64,000 bases of DNA from Duganella aceris (GTDB lineage Bacteria > Pseudomonadota > Gammaproteobacteria > Burkholderiales > Burkholderiaceae_D). The notes beneath the pieces were generated by a model. That model saw only the letters and a program-made list of their open reading frames with translations, was not told where the DNA came from and made no database searches. A program made the translations under genes and the position numbers. The stretch spans positions 124,001-188,000 of the forward strand of contig NZ_JAADJT010000005.1 in assembly GCF_011090165.1 (NCBI RefSeq). The letters run 5' to 3'. Shown one piece after another: positions 46,518 through 54,930 of the stretch. Within the stretch, counting starts at the first letter, position 1; every line of letters starts with the position of its first letter.

Positions 46518-47845
46518 GCACGGATCGACGACTTCGTTTGGGAGCGTTCATGCGGCCGACCTCGATTCACGGCGGTGGCTGGCGTTTTCCTGGCGCTTGG
46601 CCCGACGCGAATTTCAACTTCGCGCATTATCGCCAAGCCGCGTTGACGCTTGAGCGCGGCCGTTTCGATGCGCTGTTCATGGCCGATCATCTGGCTGTGT
46701 TGAACATGCCAATCGAGGCGCTCAAGCGCAGCGCCACCGTGACCTCGTTCGACCCGTTGACCTTGCTGCCGGCGCTCGCCGCCGTCACCAGCAAGCTGGG
46801 ACTGATCGCGACGGCGTCGACCACCTATAACGAGCCCTACCATGTGGCCCGCAAGTTCGCGGCGCTGGACCACATTAGCGGCGGTCGCGCTGGTTGGAAC
46901 CTGGTCACTTCGGCCAATCCGCACGAGGCGTTTAATTTCAGTTTGGAGCAACACGTCGAACATGGTCGTCGTTACGCGCGGGCGCGTGAGTTTTTCGACG
47001 TCGTGACTGGGCTTTGGGATAGCTGGGCCGACGATGCCTTCGTCCGAGACGTGGAAAGCGGAGTCTATTTCGACCCGGAGAAGCTGCACGTGTTGAGTCA
47101 CAAAGGGCCACATTTCTCGGTGCGCGGGCCACTCAATATCGCCCGTCCGATTCAGGGGTGGCCGGTGATCGTCCAGGCTGGCGCGTCTGATGCGGGGCGA
47201 CAGATCGCCGCCGAGACGGCGGAAGTCGTGTTCACCAACGCCAATAATTTGCGTGACGCCAAGGCTTATTACGCCGACGTGAAAGGTCGCATGGTGCTGC
47301 TTGGCCGTCAACGCGATCACCTCAAAGTCTTGCCGGCGGCCTTTGTCGTTGTCGGCGCCACTGTCGAAGAAGCGCGACGCAAGAAGGAGCAGTTGGACGC
47401 ATTGGTCGATCCGGCTTCGGGCATTGCGTCACTGTCCGTACGGCTAGGCACGGACGCTTCGCTATTTGACCTGGATGGACCTTTGCCTGCGATCCCGGAA
47501 ACCAACGACGGAAAGGGATCGCGCCAGGCGCTGGTCGATATGGCGAGAGAAAGAAATATGACTGTGCGCCAGCTGGCGCAATGCGTCGGAGGCAGTTACG
47601 GTCTATTGGAATTGATTGGCACGCCGCAAAGCATCGCCGACGAGATGGAGCGATGGCTAATGGAGGAGGGCGCCGACGGCTTCAATGTGATGTTCCCCTA
47701 TCTCCCCGGTGGAATGGATGACTTCGTTGATCTCGTGGTGCCGGAACTCCAGCGGCGCGGCTTGTTCCGTACCGAATACGAGGGGACAACGCTGCGTGAA
47801 AATCTGGGGTTGCCACGGCCACCCAATCAGTTTTTCGCCGCTTAG
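46514..47845 (+). CDS. LLM-class flavin-dependent monooxygenase (NtaA/SnaA/DszA group)
   Basis: A 443-residue luciferase-like enzyme. The start RRLRLGAFMRPTSIHGGGWRFPGAWPDANFNFAHY, FDALFMADHLAV, DHISGGRAGWNLVTSANPHEAFNF and YARAREFFDVVTGLWDSW are typical of the NtaA/SnaA/DszA subgroup. That subgroup oxidises aminopolycarboxylates, sulfones, dialkyl sulfides and similar compounds using FMNH2. A partner flavin reductase is not adjacent. The ATG has a GGGGGAAG site and overlaps the leader ORF stop. The substrate is unknown. Confidence 0.92.
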   Translation: MSTDRRLRLGAFMRPTSIHGGGWRFPGAWPDANFNFAHYRQAALTLERGRFDALFMADHLAVLNMPIEALKRSATVTSFDPLTLLPALAAVTSKLGLIATASTTYNEPYHVARKFAALDHISGGRAGWNLVTSANPHEAFNFSLEQHVEHGRRYARAREFFDVVTGLWDSWADDAFVRDVESGVYFDPEKLHVLSHKGPHFSVRGPLNIARPIQGWPVIVQAGASDAGRQIAAETAEVVFTNANNLRDAKAYYADVKGRMVLLGRQRDHLKVLPAAFVVVGATVEEARRKKEQLDALVDPASGIASLSVRLGTDASLFDLDGPLPAIPETNDGKGSRQALVDMARERNMTVRQLAQCVGGSYGLLELIGTPQSIADEMERWLMEEGADGFNVMFPYLPGGMDDFVDLVVPELQRRGLFRTEYEGTTLRENLGLPRPPNQFFAA

Positions 47846-47856
47846 TGTTGAAGATT

Positions 47857-47890
47857 AACAGCGCGCGAGCGCCTGTTCTTTTTTTTTATG
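47857..47890 (+). terminator. Terminator after the LLM monooxygenase
   Basis: AACAGCGC, loop and GCGCCTGTT with one bulged base, followed by a long T run (CTTTTTTTT). Confidence 0.75.
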
Positions 47891-47915
47891 AATTCTTATT
47901 TGATTGGAAAATAGC

Positions 47916-48905
47916 ATGTCTAAAATTGTTGGTTTTACTCAGTATGGCGGTCCTGAAGTCTTGACGATCAGTGACATCGTGGTTCCGGCGCCGGCCGCGC
48001 ACGAGGTGCAGATCACCGTCAAGGCGATCGGACTGAACCGCGCGGAATCGATGTGGCGCACCGGCATCTACGTGGAGAAAGTAAATCTTCCTGCGCGTCT
48101 CGGTTATGAGGTATCCGGCGTGGTCGCGGCGGTGGGCGCCGATGTCACGGGGATCACCGTCGGCGACCAAGTCAGCACCATGCCCGCGTTCTCGCAAAAC
48201 GACTACGGCCTGTACGGTGAATTGGTGAATGCGCCGGCCCACGCGGTGGTCAAATTCCCCGCGTCGCTCTCGTTCAACCAAGCGACCGCAATATGGAATA
48301 TGTTTGTGACGCCATACGGCGCGCTGGTCGAAAGCAAGGCGCTCTCCGCAGGCCAGACCGTTTTGATTCCCGCAGCGTCGAGCGCGGTTGGCCTCGGTGC
48401 TATCCAGGTCACCAACCTGGCCGGCGGCGTATCCATTGCGCTGACGCGTACTTCCGCCAAGCGCGAACAATTGCTCGTCGCTGGAGCGCAGTACGTGATC
48501 GCGACCGAGGAGCAGGACCTGGTGGCCGAGGTACAGCGCATCACGGGCGGAAAGGGCGCGGATCTGGTCTTTGAGCCAGTCGGCGGTTCGTACTTCCCGA
48601 CCTTGATCGATGCAATGGCGCCAGGCGCGACGTTATTCGTCTACGGCGCGCTGAGCGAGGAACCCACCCCGCTGCCGCTGCTGAGCATCATTCTGAAACA
48701 GCCGGTGATTCGCGGTTTCAACCTGTTCGGCATCACGACCAACCCGGTGCGTCAAAAAGCCGCGGCGGACTATATCTTTGCCGGCATCGAGAGCGGCAAA
48801 CTCAAGCCGATTATCGCCAAGACGTTCCAGTTTGGCGATGTGGTCGAATCGCATCGCTATCTGGAGAAAAATCAGCACTTCGGTAAAATCATTGTCGAGG
48901 TGTGA
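47916..48905 (+). CDS. Zinc-type/quinone-oxidoreductase-like medium-chain dehydrogenase
   Basis: A 329-residue MDR protein: KIVGFTQYGGPEVLTISDIVVPAPAAHEVQI, GLNRAESMWRTG, LGYEVSGVVAAVG, VLIPAASSAVGLGAIQVTNLAGG and the C-terminal EVQRITGGKGADLVFEPVGG. The zinc-binding Cys/His residues of alcohol dehydrogenases are not evident, so a quinone-oxidoreductase-like reduction of an enone or quinone with NADPH is more likely. The ATG 47916 follows GGAAAA. It is probably a separate unit from the LLM gene because a terminator lies between. Confidence 0.9.
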   Translation: MSKIVGFTQYGGPEVLTISDIVVPAPAAHEVQITVKAIGLNRAESMWRTGIYVEKVNLPARLGYEVSGVVAAVGADVTGITVGDQVSTMPAFSQNDYGLYGELVNAPAHAVVKFPASLSFNQATAIWNMFVTPYGALVESKALSAGQTVLIPAASSAVGLGAIQVTNLAGGVSIALTRTSAKREQLLVAGAQYVIATEEQDLVAEVQRITGGKGADLVFEPVGGSYFPTLIDAMAPGATLFVYGALSEEPTPLPLLSIILKQPVIRGFNLFGITTNPVRQKAAADYIFAGIESGKLKPIIAKTFQFGDVVESHRYLEKNQHFGKIIVEV

Positions 48906-48916
48906 TTCAGGCAGCG

Positions 48917-48943
48917 CAGCCGGCGCACGCGCGCCGGCTGTTT
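48917..48943 (+). terminator. Terminator after the MDR gene
   Basis: CAGCCGGCGC, ACGC, GCGCCGGCTG and TTT form a 10-bp perfect stem 12 bases after the stop. It may serve the convergent gene at 48989 as well. Confidence 0.75.
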
Positions 48944-48988
48944 CGCGCGCGGTGGCTACACTGCCCGCCGCGCGCGAATGATCACCGC

Positions 48989-49918
48989 TCAGCGGGTAGG
49001 AAGGAACAGCATTTCGCTACCGAAGTCGATAATCGCCTGGTTGGCCAGCATGAACTCTGCCCCGATCGTCGCATTGCGCGACAGGCTGCCGGCCGGCGGC
49101 CTGGCCAAGCCTTCATAAGCGTATGCGTCAAAGATCTCGGGCTGGAACGGGTTCGTGGCTTGACCATCGACAGTGGTTGGCACTTGTTTTTTACTCAAAA
49201 ACACTTTGCCTACAGCACCCTTGGGGCCTCCATACTCGGAGATTTGGGGGCCAGCCTGGATCTTGGCGCGTTCGGCGAACTCCGTATCCAGCTGGCTCTG
49301 GGCTACCGAGTTGACCACGAACTGGGCGGGGACGCCATTGACGGTTCCAGTGATCACAAACCCGCCTCGCTCGCCGTCCCATTGCATTTTGTGTCCAACG
49401 TATCCACGAGCGACCAAGCGTTGGTCCTCGGCGGCGGTGTCCGCCGGGGAGCTGGGAATAGCGAGGCGGCCGGCATCATAATCGATGATTACCTTGCGAT
49501 CGCGCAGCCATCGAATTCCCAGCATTCCATGCATCTCTCCTTCTGTTTGCGGCACTTCAAAGACAAGAAGCTTCACGTTCGTCACTGAATCCTTGCCAAC
49601 CTCCAGCAGCGCCAGATTTTCGGTGGAGCGCCCCAAGGTGCTGACCTTGCCCGGTGCCACGATACCGTACTGCTCCTTGTTCTCGAGATTTTTCAATCCG
49701 ATCAGCGCGGCATTGGCGTGGGTAGTCATCGCATAGAAGCCCGCCTGGGCGTGTACCATCAGTTGAAAACGGTGGTGATTCATCTCGGCGTAGACAAAAG
49801 GCCTCAGGCCGGAGACTTGCCGGAATTCCAGTGGTACATAATTTATTTCAGCGTGGGCCAAAGGAAGAATGCTGGCGCAGATAAATGCCGATTGAAGAAT
49901 TTTTTTCGCAAGTTTCAT
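48989..49918 (-). CDS. Exported retropepsin-like protein without the catalytic Asp motif
   Basis: A 309-residue protein with a signal peptide (ILQSAFICASILPLAHA). Two copies of a pepsin/retropepsin-like fold can be seen. The flap-side motif MHGMLGIRWLRDRKVIIDYDAGRLAI is of the clan AA pattern, and a second copy is IGAEFMLANQAIIDFGSEMLFLP. Where DTGA is expected the sequence has HAQAGFYAM, so the usual catalytic Asp is absent. It is probably a non-catalytic binding protein; the function is unknown. It is a lone minus-strand gene in a spacer between oxidoreductases. Confidence 0.75.
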   Translation of the reverse strand: MKLAKKILQSAFICASILPLAHAEINYVPLEFRQVSGLRPFVYAEMNHHRFQLMVHAQAGFYAMTTHANAALIGLKNLENKEQYGIVAPGKVSTLGRSTENLALLEVGKDSVTNVKLLVFEVPQTEGEMHGMLGIRWLRDRKVIIDYDAGRLAIPSSPADTAAEDQRLVARGYVGHKMQWDGERGGFVITGTVNGVPAQFVVNSVAQSQLDTEFAERAKIQAGPQISEYGGPKGAVGKVFLSKKQVPTTVDGQATNPFQPEIFDAYAYEGLARPPAGSLSRNATIGAEFMLANQAIIDFGSEMLFLPTR

Positions 49919-50037
49919 ATTATTTTTTCATAAAAATAGGCTAGGGGAAGGATGACCTCAACTGGCACATGGGTAATATTTTTATACTTCCATTTTAATC
50001 GCGTGCATAAGCACCGCAGCCGCCACTTATGTCCGTT

Positions 50038-50964
50038 CTATTGCGACAAATCGTTCCGCAATAATAAATTGCGCCCCGCCCGGAGGTGAGACGGTGATAC
50101 TTTGCAGAGTTTCTTAAAGGCGCGGCTGAATGAGAACTCGGAGCGGTAGCCCACCCGCACGGCGATCTCGGCCAGGCGCAGCGTCGTGTTCTCCAGTAAC
50201 TGCGCTCCTAATTCCATGCGCCGATGCAGTAGATATTGGTGGGGCGATTTTCCGGTCAACTGGCGAAATTCCCTGATAAAGCGGGTGCGCGACAGTCCCG
50301 CCACTCCGGATAGACCATCGACGTCCCACGGCGTGGCGGGATCGCTGTGGATGCATTCAACGGCGCGTAGGATCTGCTTCCTTGCAGCTGGGGACTGCCG
50401 ACCGTCGTTCAGCCTTGCAGCGTCTGGAGCTTGTGTTCGCAGTACGTAAACGAAGAGATTGGACAGCAGGTTATTTAGCACAATCTCGTCGCCGCCCGCA
50501 TCGCTTTCAATCTCATCGCCCAGCAGGCGCAGGGTTTCCAGGATAGCGCGTGCTTGACGCTCAGGGCCGCCGCGCAGGATCAACATTTGCGGCAATGTTT
50601 GGCTCGCTATTTTTGCAATCCGTGCCGCCCTTACCGTTCCGCAGACGATCGTAGTATCGCCGCTCAGCGTGCCAAAGAGATCATTGCCGGAGGCGATGAA
50701 TTGTCGCAATGGAATCGTGGCTCCGTCCTCGCAATGCATGACTCTATGCGGCTCGCCGCGAGGAAACATTACTAAATCATAGGGGTGCAGCATGATCGGT
50801 GGCTGCGTCTCGACTTGTACATATGCGTGCCCCTCGGCGACAAAATGAAATGTTATCGCATCTTGACGTTCCATCTCGAATCCCCACCCGCCCGATATTC
50901 TAGTGCGAGCAAAAATCGCGTCTTCTGAACGGACGGTTTTAAGCCATTGATTAACTGTATTCAT
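50038..50964 (-). CDS. AraC-family regulator with cupin N-terminus
   Basis: A 308-residue regulator. The N-terminal cupin_6 ligand domain (FHFVAEGHAYVQVETQPPIMLHPYDLVMFPRGEPHRV) is followed by a C-terminal AraC pair of helix-turn-helices (LSGVAGLSRTRFIREFRQLTGKSPHQYLLHRRMELGAQLLEN, LAEIAVRVGYRSEFSFSRAFKKLCKVSPSHLR). It is divergent from the NmrA-like gene at 51088 and probably controls it. The ligand is unknown. Confidence 0.93.
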   Translation of the reverse strand: MNTVNQWLKTVRSEDAIFARTRISGGWGFEMERQDAITFHFVAEGHAYVQVETQPPIMLHPYDLVMFPRGEPHRVMHCEDGATIPLRQFIASGNDLFGTLSGDTTIVCGTVRAARIAKIASQTLPQMLILRGGPERQARAILETLRLLGDEIESDAGGDEIVLNNLLSNLFVYVLRTQAPDAARLNDGRQSPAARKQILRAVECIHSDPATPWDVDGLSGVAGLSRTRFIREFRQLTGKSPHQYLLHRRMELGAQLLENTTLRLAEIAVRVGYRSEFSFSRAFKKLCKVSPSHLRAGRNLLLRNDLSQ

Positions 50965-51087
50965 ATGTTTTCCGTATTTGACCGAATGGTTATGTTTTGA
51001 AACCGATCCGCTATGGCTTATTTGGGGGCGAGGTATAGAGTATGTACAGTCTTCGAAGTATTACCGGTTAAAGAAAGGAAAGTAATT

Positions 51088-51930
51088 ATGAATACTGTTT
51101 TGGTCACGGCCGCAAGTGGTAACGCGGGTAGAAATTGCGTACATGCCTTGTTGAACAAAGGCTATAACGTGGTGGCGACCTCGCGAAATCCCGCTCAGCT
51201 ATCGCTGCCTACGGGCGTCGAAATCAGAGCCTACGACGCTGACGGCGTCAACGATTTTCCTGCGCTGTTCAAGGGCATCGACTATCTGGTCTTGATCGGC
51301 CCTCCGCTCGACGGCCTCGTATACGAGAAACTGGTTCCGTTGATCGAAGCGGCTGCCGAGCATGGCCTAGCGCGCATTGTGTATCTCTCTGGTAATTATT
51401 TGTCCGGCATGACGGGCGAGACGCTTGCAGCACTGCCGATAAGAAAGATCGAGCGGAAAGTCGCCGGCAGCGGATTGCCATTTGCCATCGTTCGTGCCGG
51501 CTTCTTCATGGACAACTACACCACGGGCTTCTATGGCCCCATGGTCAGGCAAGGCGAATTGCGACTGGCCACCGGCCATGGCAAGTCCGCGCTTATTGCT
51601 GGCGCCGACGCGGCACTTTTCGTCGCCGAAGTACTGCACCAGGAATTGAGTGGGGAATACATTGTGACCGGTCCCGAAGCGTTGGATCATTTTGAAGTGG
51701 CGGCCTTGCTCAGTGAAAAAGAGGGCCGGAAAATTTCTTACACACCGATCAGCGAAGAGCAATTGGCACAGGCCTATGCCGAACGCGGATTGCCCGATGA
51801 AAGCGCGGATTACGGCAAGACGCTATACCGTGCCTTTCGACACCATGCGACGGCGGCGATTACCGACGGTTTCAGCAAAGTCACCGGGCGCGAACCAATC
51901 AGCTTGAGGACGTTTTTAGGCCTGGGCTGA
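51088..51930 (+). CDS. NmrA/QOR2-like NAD(P)-binding protein
   Basis: A 280-residue atypical SDR: VLVTAASGNAGRNCVHALLNKGYNVVATSRNPAQ, DYLVLIGPPLDGLVYEKLVPLIEAAAEHGLARIVYLSG, PFAIVRAGFFMDNY. There is no classical YxxxK pair, so a quinone-reductase-like or regulatory role is possible. ATG 51088 has AAAGGAAA at 7 bases. It is divergent from the AraC gene; the next gene lies on the opposite strand. Confidence 0.88.
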   Translation: MNTVLVTAASGNAGRNCVHALLNKGYNVVATSRNPAQLSLPTGVEIRAYDADGVNDFPALFKGIDYLVLIGPPLDGLVYEKLVPLIEAAAEHGLARIVYLSGNYLSGMTGETLAALPIRKIERKVAGSGLPFAIVRAGFFMDNYTTGFYGPMVRQGELRLATGHGKSALIAGADAALFVAEVLHQELSGEYIVTGPEALDHFEVAALLSEKEGRKISYTPISEEQLAQAYAERGLPDESADYGKTLYRAFRHHATAAITDGFSKVTGREPISLRTFLGLG

Positions 51931-51942
51931 GCGGGCGGCGCG

Positions 51943-52728
51943 TCAGTGCGTCATTAGGAAACCCGCAATGCGGCTTTGCAGCGCGCGCGGCGCGATTCTG
52001 TTCATCAATGTCATCAGGCGATTGGCGAAGCCCGGCATGATGACGGTCCGCCGCGCCAGCAAGGCGGCCAGGCCCTCCGCCGCCACGGCGTGCGGCGCCA
52101 TCATCATCACCCGCTGGAACCTGGTCGATGCCTGCCCCGACACTGAAAGAAACGCGGTTTGTGTCACGCCCGGCGACAACACCGTGATGCAAACATTGCG
52201 ACTAGCCAGTTCGACGTGCAGCGCTTCGCCAAACTGGAGCACGTAGGCCTTGCTGGCGGCGTATGCGGCGTAGCCGGGCGTGGCTTGATAGCCGAGAATC
52301 GACGCCACCAGCAGGATATGGCCGCCACCCCGATCTGCCATTTGTGCGGCGAACAAATGCGTGAGTTCGGTCAAACTGGTGATATTCAACTGCAGCATCT
52401 CGAGTGTACGTTCGATCGGCTGCTGATGAAAGTCGCCAAACACGCCGAAACCAGCATTGTTGATGAGGATGTCGATCACGATACCTTGTCTGGCCAGCCG
52501 GCGCGATAATTCCGAAGCGGCGCCCGACTGCGCCAGGTCGATCGGTTCGACAACGATGTCGACGCCATGCAGGGAGCGCAGTTCATTGGCCAACGTTTCC
52601 ATTGCCGGAGTGCTGCGCGCGGCGAGTACCAGATTCGCCCCGCGTTGTGCCAGTAGCCGTGCGAACTCGGCACCGATTCCACTCGAGGCCCCGGTCACCA
52701 GCGCCCATTTTTTCTTGATATCGATCAT
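51943..52728 (-). CDS. Short-chain dehydrogenase (DltE/YqjQ-like)
   Basis: A 261-residue SDR: ALVTGASSGIGAEFARLLAQRGANLVLAARS, NNAGFG, catalytic Ser in VASILGYQ and YAASKAYVLQFGEALHVEL. The ARS after the glycine motif suggests NADP(H). It follows the MDR gene by 10 bases on the minus strand and likely shares its operon with 52739-54902. The substrate is unknown. Confidence 0.9.
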   Translation of the reverse strand: MIDIKKKWALVTGASSGIGAEFARLLAQRGANLVLAARSTPAMETLANELRSLHGVDIVVEPIDLAQSGAASELSRRLARQGIVIDILINNAGFGVFGDFHQQPIERTLEMLQLNITSLTELTHLFAAQMADRGGGHILLVASILGYQATPGYAAYAASKAYVLQFGEALHVELASRNVCITVLSPGVTQTAFLSVSGQASTRFQRVMMMAPHAVAAEGLAALLARRTVIMPGFANRLMTLMNRIAPRALQSRIAGFLMTH

Positions 52729-52738
52729 AGCTTCCTCG

Positions 52739-53737
52739 TCAGTCCAGCCAGGGTTTCAATACGATCTTTCCGCTCGCCTGGCGGTTTTCGATGATGGTGT
52801 GCGCGACGGCCGCGTCACGCAGCGGCAGCAGTGCGCCGATTTCCACGTTGATCTGCCCGTCGATGAGATAACCGGCGAGGGTATGGAAGGCTTCAAGCGA
52901 ACGTTGCGGCTGTCCCGCGAACCACGCGCCGACGTAGTAGCCCACCACCGACTGGCATGGCCCTAGCAACTGCTGGGGTACCAAGTTGGACCGCTCGCGG
53001 CTGGCGGTACCGTAGACCACCAGCCGTCCGAATGGCGCGAGCGCGCTTAAACTCTGGTTGAATGAGGTGCCGCCGGCCATTTCCAAGATCACATCGGCGC
53101 CGCGGCCATTGGTCAGTGCGCGGACCTGTTGTGGCCAATCGGCGTCCGTGTAGTCGATCGCGTGGTCAGCGCCAAGCCGCAGGGCCTGTTCGCGTTTTTC
53201 CGCCGTGCTGGCGCTGGCAATGATCGTACCGGCTCCCAGCAGGCGCGCCAGCTGCACGGCATAGGCACCGACGCCACCGGCCGCTCCGGGGATGAACACA
53301 CTGTCGCCAGGTTGAATTCGCCCCGCCTGTTTCAGGGTCTGATAGGCGGTCACCCCCGCCACCACCAGGGTGCAGGCGCTATCGAAGTCCAGCTCGGCGG
53401 GGATAGGGATCACGCTCGCCAGATCGGCTACGGCATACTGTGCATATCCGCCGACGCCGCCATTTGGCAGCAATGCGAACACACGCGTGCCGATGGCGAG
53501 CGAGATCGTAGGGTCGCCCACGGATTCGATTGTGCCGGCCACCTCGCCGCCCAATACCGCCGGCAGCACTGTGGGCAGAGGGTAGGGGTCGTTGCGGCGG
53601 CGTACGATGTCGGCGTAGTTGACGCTGGCGGACTCCACCTTGATCAATACCTGGCCCGGTCCCGGCCGCGGGATCGGCGTGTCTTCGAGCAGCAAGCGGT
53701 CCACTGCGCCATGTTCGCGTAAGACGATGGTTTTCAT
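52739..53737 (-). CDS. NADPH:quinone oxidoreductase-like MDR protein
   Basis: A 332-residue MDR enzyme: MKTIVLREHGAVDRLLLEDTPIPRPGPGQVLIKVESASVNYADIVRR, FIPGAAGGVGAYAVQLARLLGA, ADVILEMAGG, ASGKIVLKPW. The zinc ligands are absent, as in quinone oxidoreductase-type (zeta-crystallin-like) enzymes. It lies in the middle of the minus-strand block, 9 to 10 bases from both SDR neighbours, so it is co-transcribed with them. Confidence 0.9.
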   Translation of the reverse strand: MKTIVLREHGAVDRLLLEDTPIPRPGPGQVLIKVESASVNYADIVRRRNDPYPLPTVLPAVLGGEVAGTIESVGDPTISLAIGTRVFALLPNGGVGGYAQYAVADLASVIPIPAELDFDSACTLVVAGVTAYQTLKQAGRIQPGDSVFIPGAAGGVGAYAVQLARLLGAGTIIASASTAEKREQALRLGADHAIDYTDADWPQQVRALTNGRGADVILEMAGGTSFNQSLSALAPFGRLVVYGTASRERSNLVPQQLLGPCQSVVGYYVGAWFAGQPQRSLEAFHTLAGYLIDGQINVEIGALLPLRDAAVAHTIIENRQASGKIVLKPWLD

Positions 53738-53746
53738 GTTCTCTCC

Positions 53747-54448
53747 TTATTCCGCGCCGAGATAGACGCTGCGTGGCGCCGTCAACCCTTGCTTCACCTG
53801 GCCGGTAAACTCGTCGGCCAGGACTTCGTGCTGATTCGATTCCAGCGCGCGCAAGATGCGCTCGGCGATGACCGCCGGATCGGACTTCGGCGTGTCCAGT
53901 CCGCGCGTCATGTCGGTATCCATATACCCCATGTGTGCGCTCAGCACTTGGGTGTTCTGGCCGCGCAGTTCGGTGCGGAGGGCGTTGCTCATCGCCCAGG
54001 CGGCGGCTTTCGATATGCTGTAGGCGGCGCTACCCGGCATGGTGACCCAGCTCAGCACGGACAGGATATTGACGATCGCGCCGCCCCTGTTGTTGGCCAA
54101 CACCGGGGCGAAGGCTTGGCTCAGCTCAAGTGGGCCAAACAAATTGGTGTCCAGATGTTGACGCGCCAAGCGTGCAGCATCGGCGCCCAGCAGACTGCTG
54201 GGCAAGGCGACGCCGGCGTTGTTGATCAGTATCGTCAGATCGGGGCAGGCCGCGACCGCTGCGGCGATGCTGGCTGCGTCGGTGACGTCGAGTCGGATGG
54301 CGTGAACGCCAGCCAGCGTGATGGTGGCTGGATCGCGGGCCGCCGCATAGACCTTGCGCGCACCCGACTGCAGCAACGCCTTGGTCAAGGCCAGACCCAG
54401 GCCGCGGTTGGCGCCCGTCACAAGAATTACGGAGTCTTTAATGTTCAT
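53747..54448 (-). CDS. Short-chain dehydrogenase/reductase
   Basis: A 233-residue SDR: VILVTGANRGLGLALTKALLQSGARKVYAAARDPA, NNAGVALPSSLLG, SVLSWVTMPGSAAYSISKAAAWAMSNALRTEL. The catalytic Tyr-Lys is YSISK. ATG 54448 has AAAGG at 7 bases, better than ATG 54454. It lies 9 bases upstream of the MDR gene in the same operon. The substrate is unknown. Confidence 0.9.
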   Translation of the reverse strand: MNIKDSVILVTGANRGLGLALTKALLQSGARKVYAAARDPATITLAGVHAIRLDVTDAASIAAAVAACPDLTILINNAGVALPSSLLGADAARLARQHLDTNLFGPLELSQAFAPVLANNRGGAIVNILSVLSWVTMPGSAAYSISKAAAWAMSNALRTELRGQNTQVLSAHMGYMDTDMTRGLDTPKSDPAVIAERILRALESNQHEVLADEFTGQVKQGLTAPRSVYLGAE

Positions 54449-54491
54449 GTTCATGCCTTTGTTGGAAATGGTTGTTGAAAGGGGACGTGCT

Positions 54492-54902
54492 TCAGGTGCG
54501 GCGATTCGGGCGATTGAGCCAGGCGACGCTAGTGGCGGCGGCGCCTAGTCCGACCATGCCCAGCATCGTCAAGAAAAAGGGATCTGCGGACTGCTGGTAA
54601 AAATAGATATAACAAGCGCAAAATACAACCCGCACCCAGATCAGCGTGGTGTACAGCGCAGCGACCCGGTGACGCACGATTTGCAGCACCAATATGCCCA
54701 GGCCCAGGCTCATCGTCCCGATGTAGCGTGGGAAGATGTCGCCGTAGTCACCGTTCGAGAGCATCAAGGACATCGAGAAATGGGGCATCAATAGCAAGGC
54801 GAGGCCGCCGAACAGCAAATAGCAAACCGGGTAGTACAAGGAGAGCCGGGTTTTTTCCGTCTGAAAATCGGATGCGATGGAGGAAGCGGTTAGAGTGTTC
54901 AT
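54492..54902 (-). CDS. Small membrane protein of unknown function
   Basis: A 136-residue protein with four hydrophobic segments: YYPVCYLLFGGLALLLMPHF, YIGTMSLGLGILVLQIV, TLIWVRVVFCACYIYFY and FFLTMLGMVGLGAAATSVAWL. I do not recognise a named family. It sits between the hydrolase and SDR genes of the minus-strand operon, 43 bases from the SDR. Confidence 0.75.
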   Translation of the reverse strand: MNTLTASSIASDFQTEKTRLSLYYPVCYLLFGGLALLLMPHFSMSLMLSNGDYGDIFPRYIGTMSLGLGILVLQIVRHRVAALYTTLIWVRVVFCACYIYFYQQSADPFFLTMLGMVGLGAAATSVAWLNRPNRRT

Positions 54903-54930
54903 GAATAGGTCTCGATAGAAGTGATAGCGA

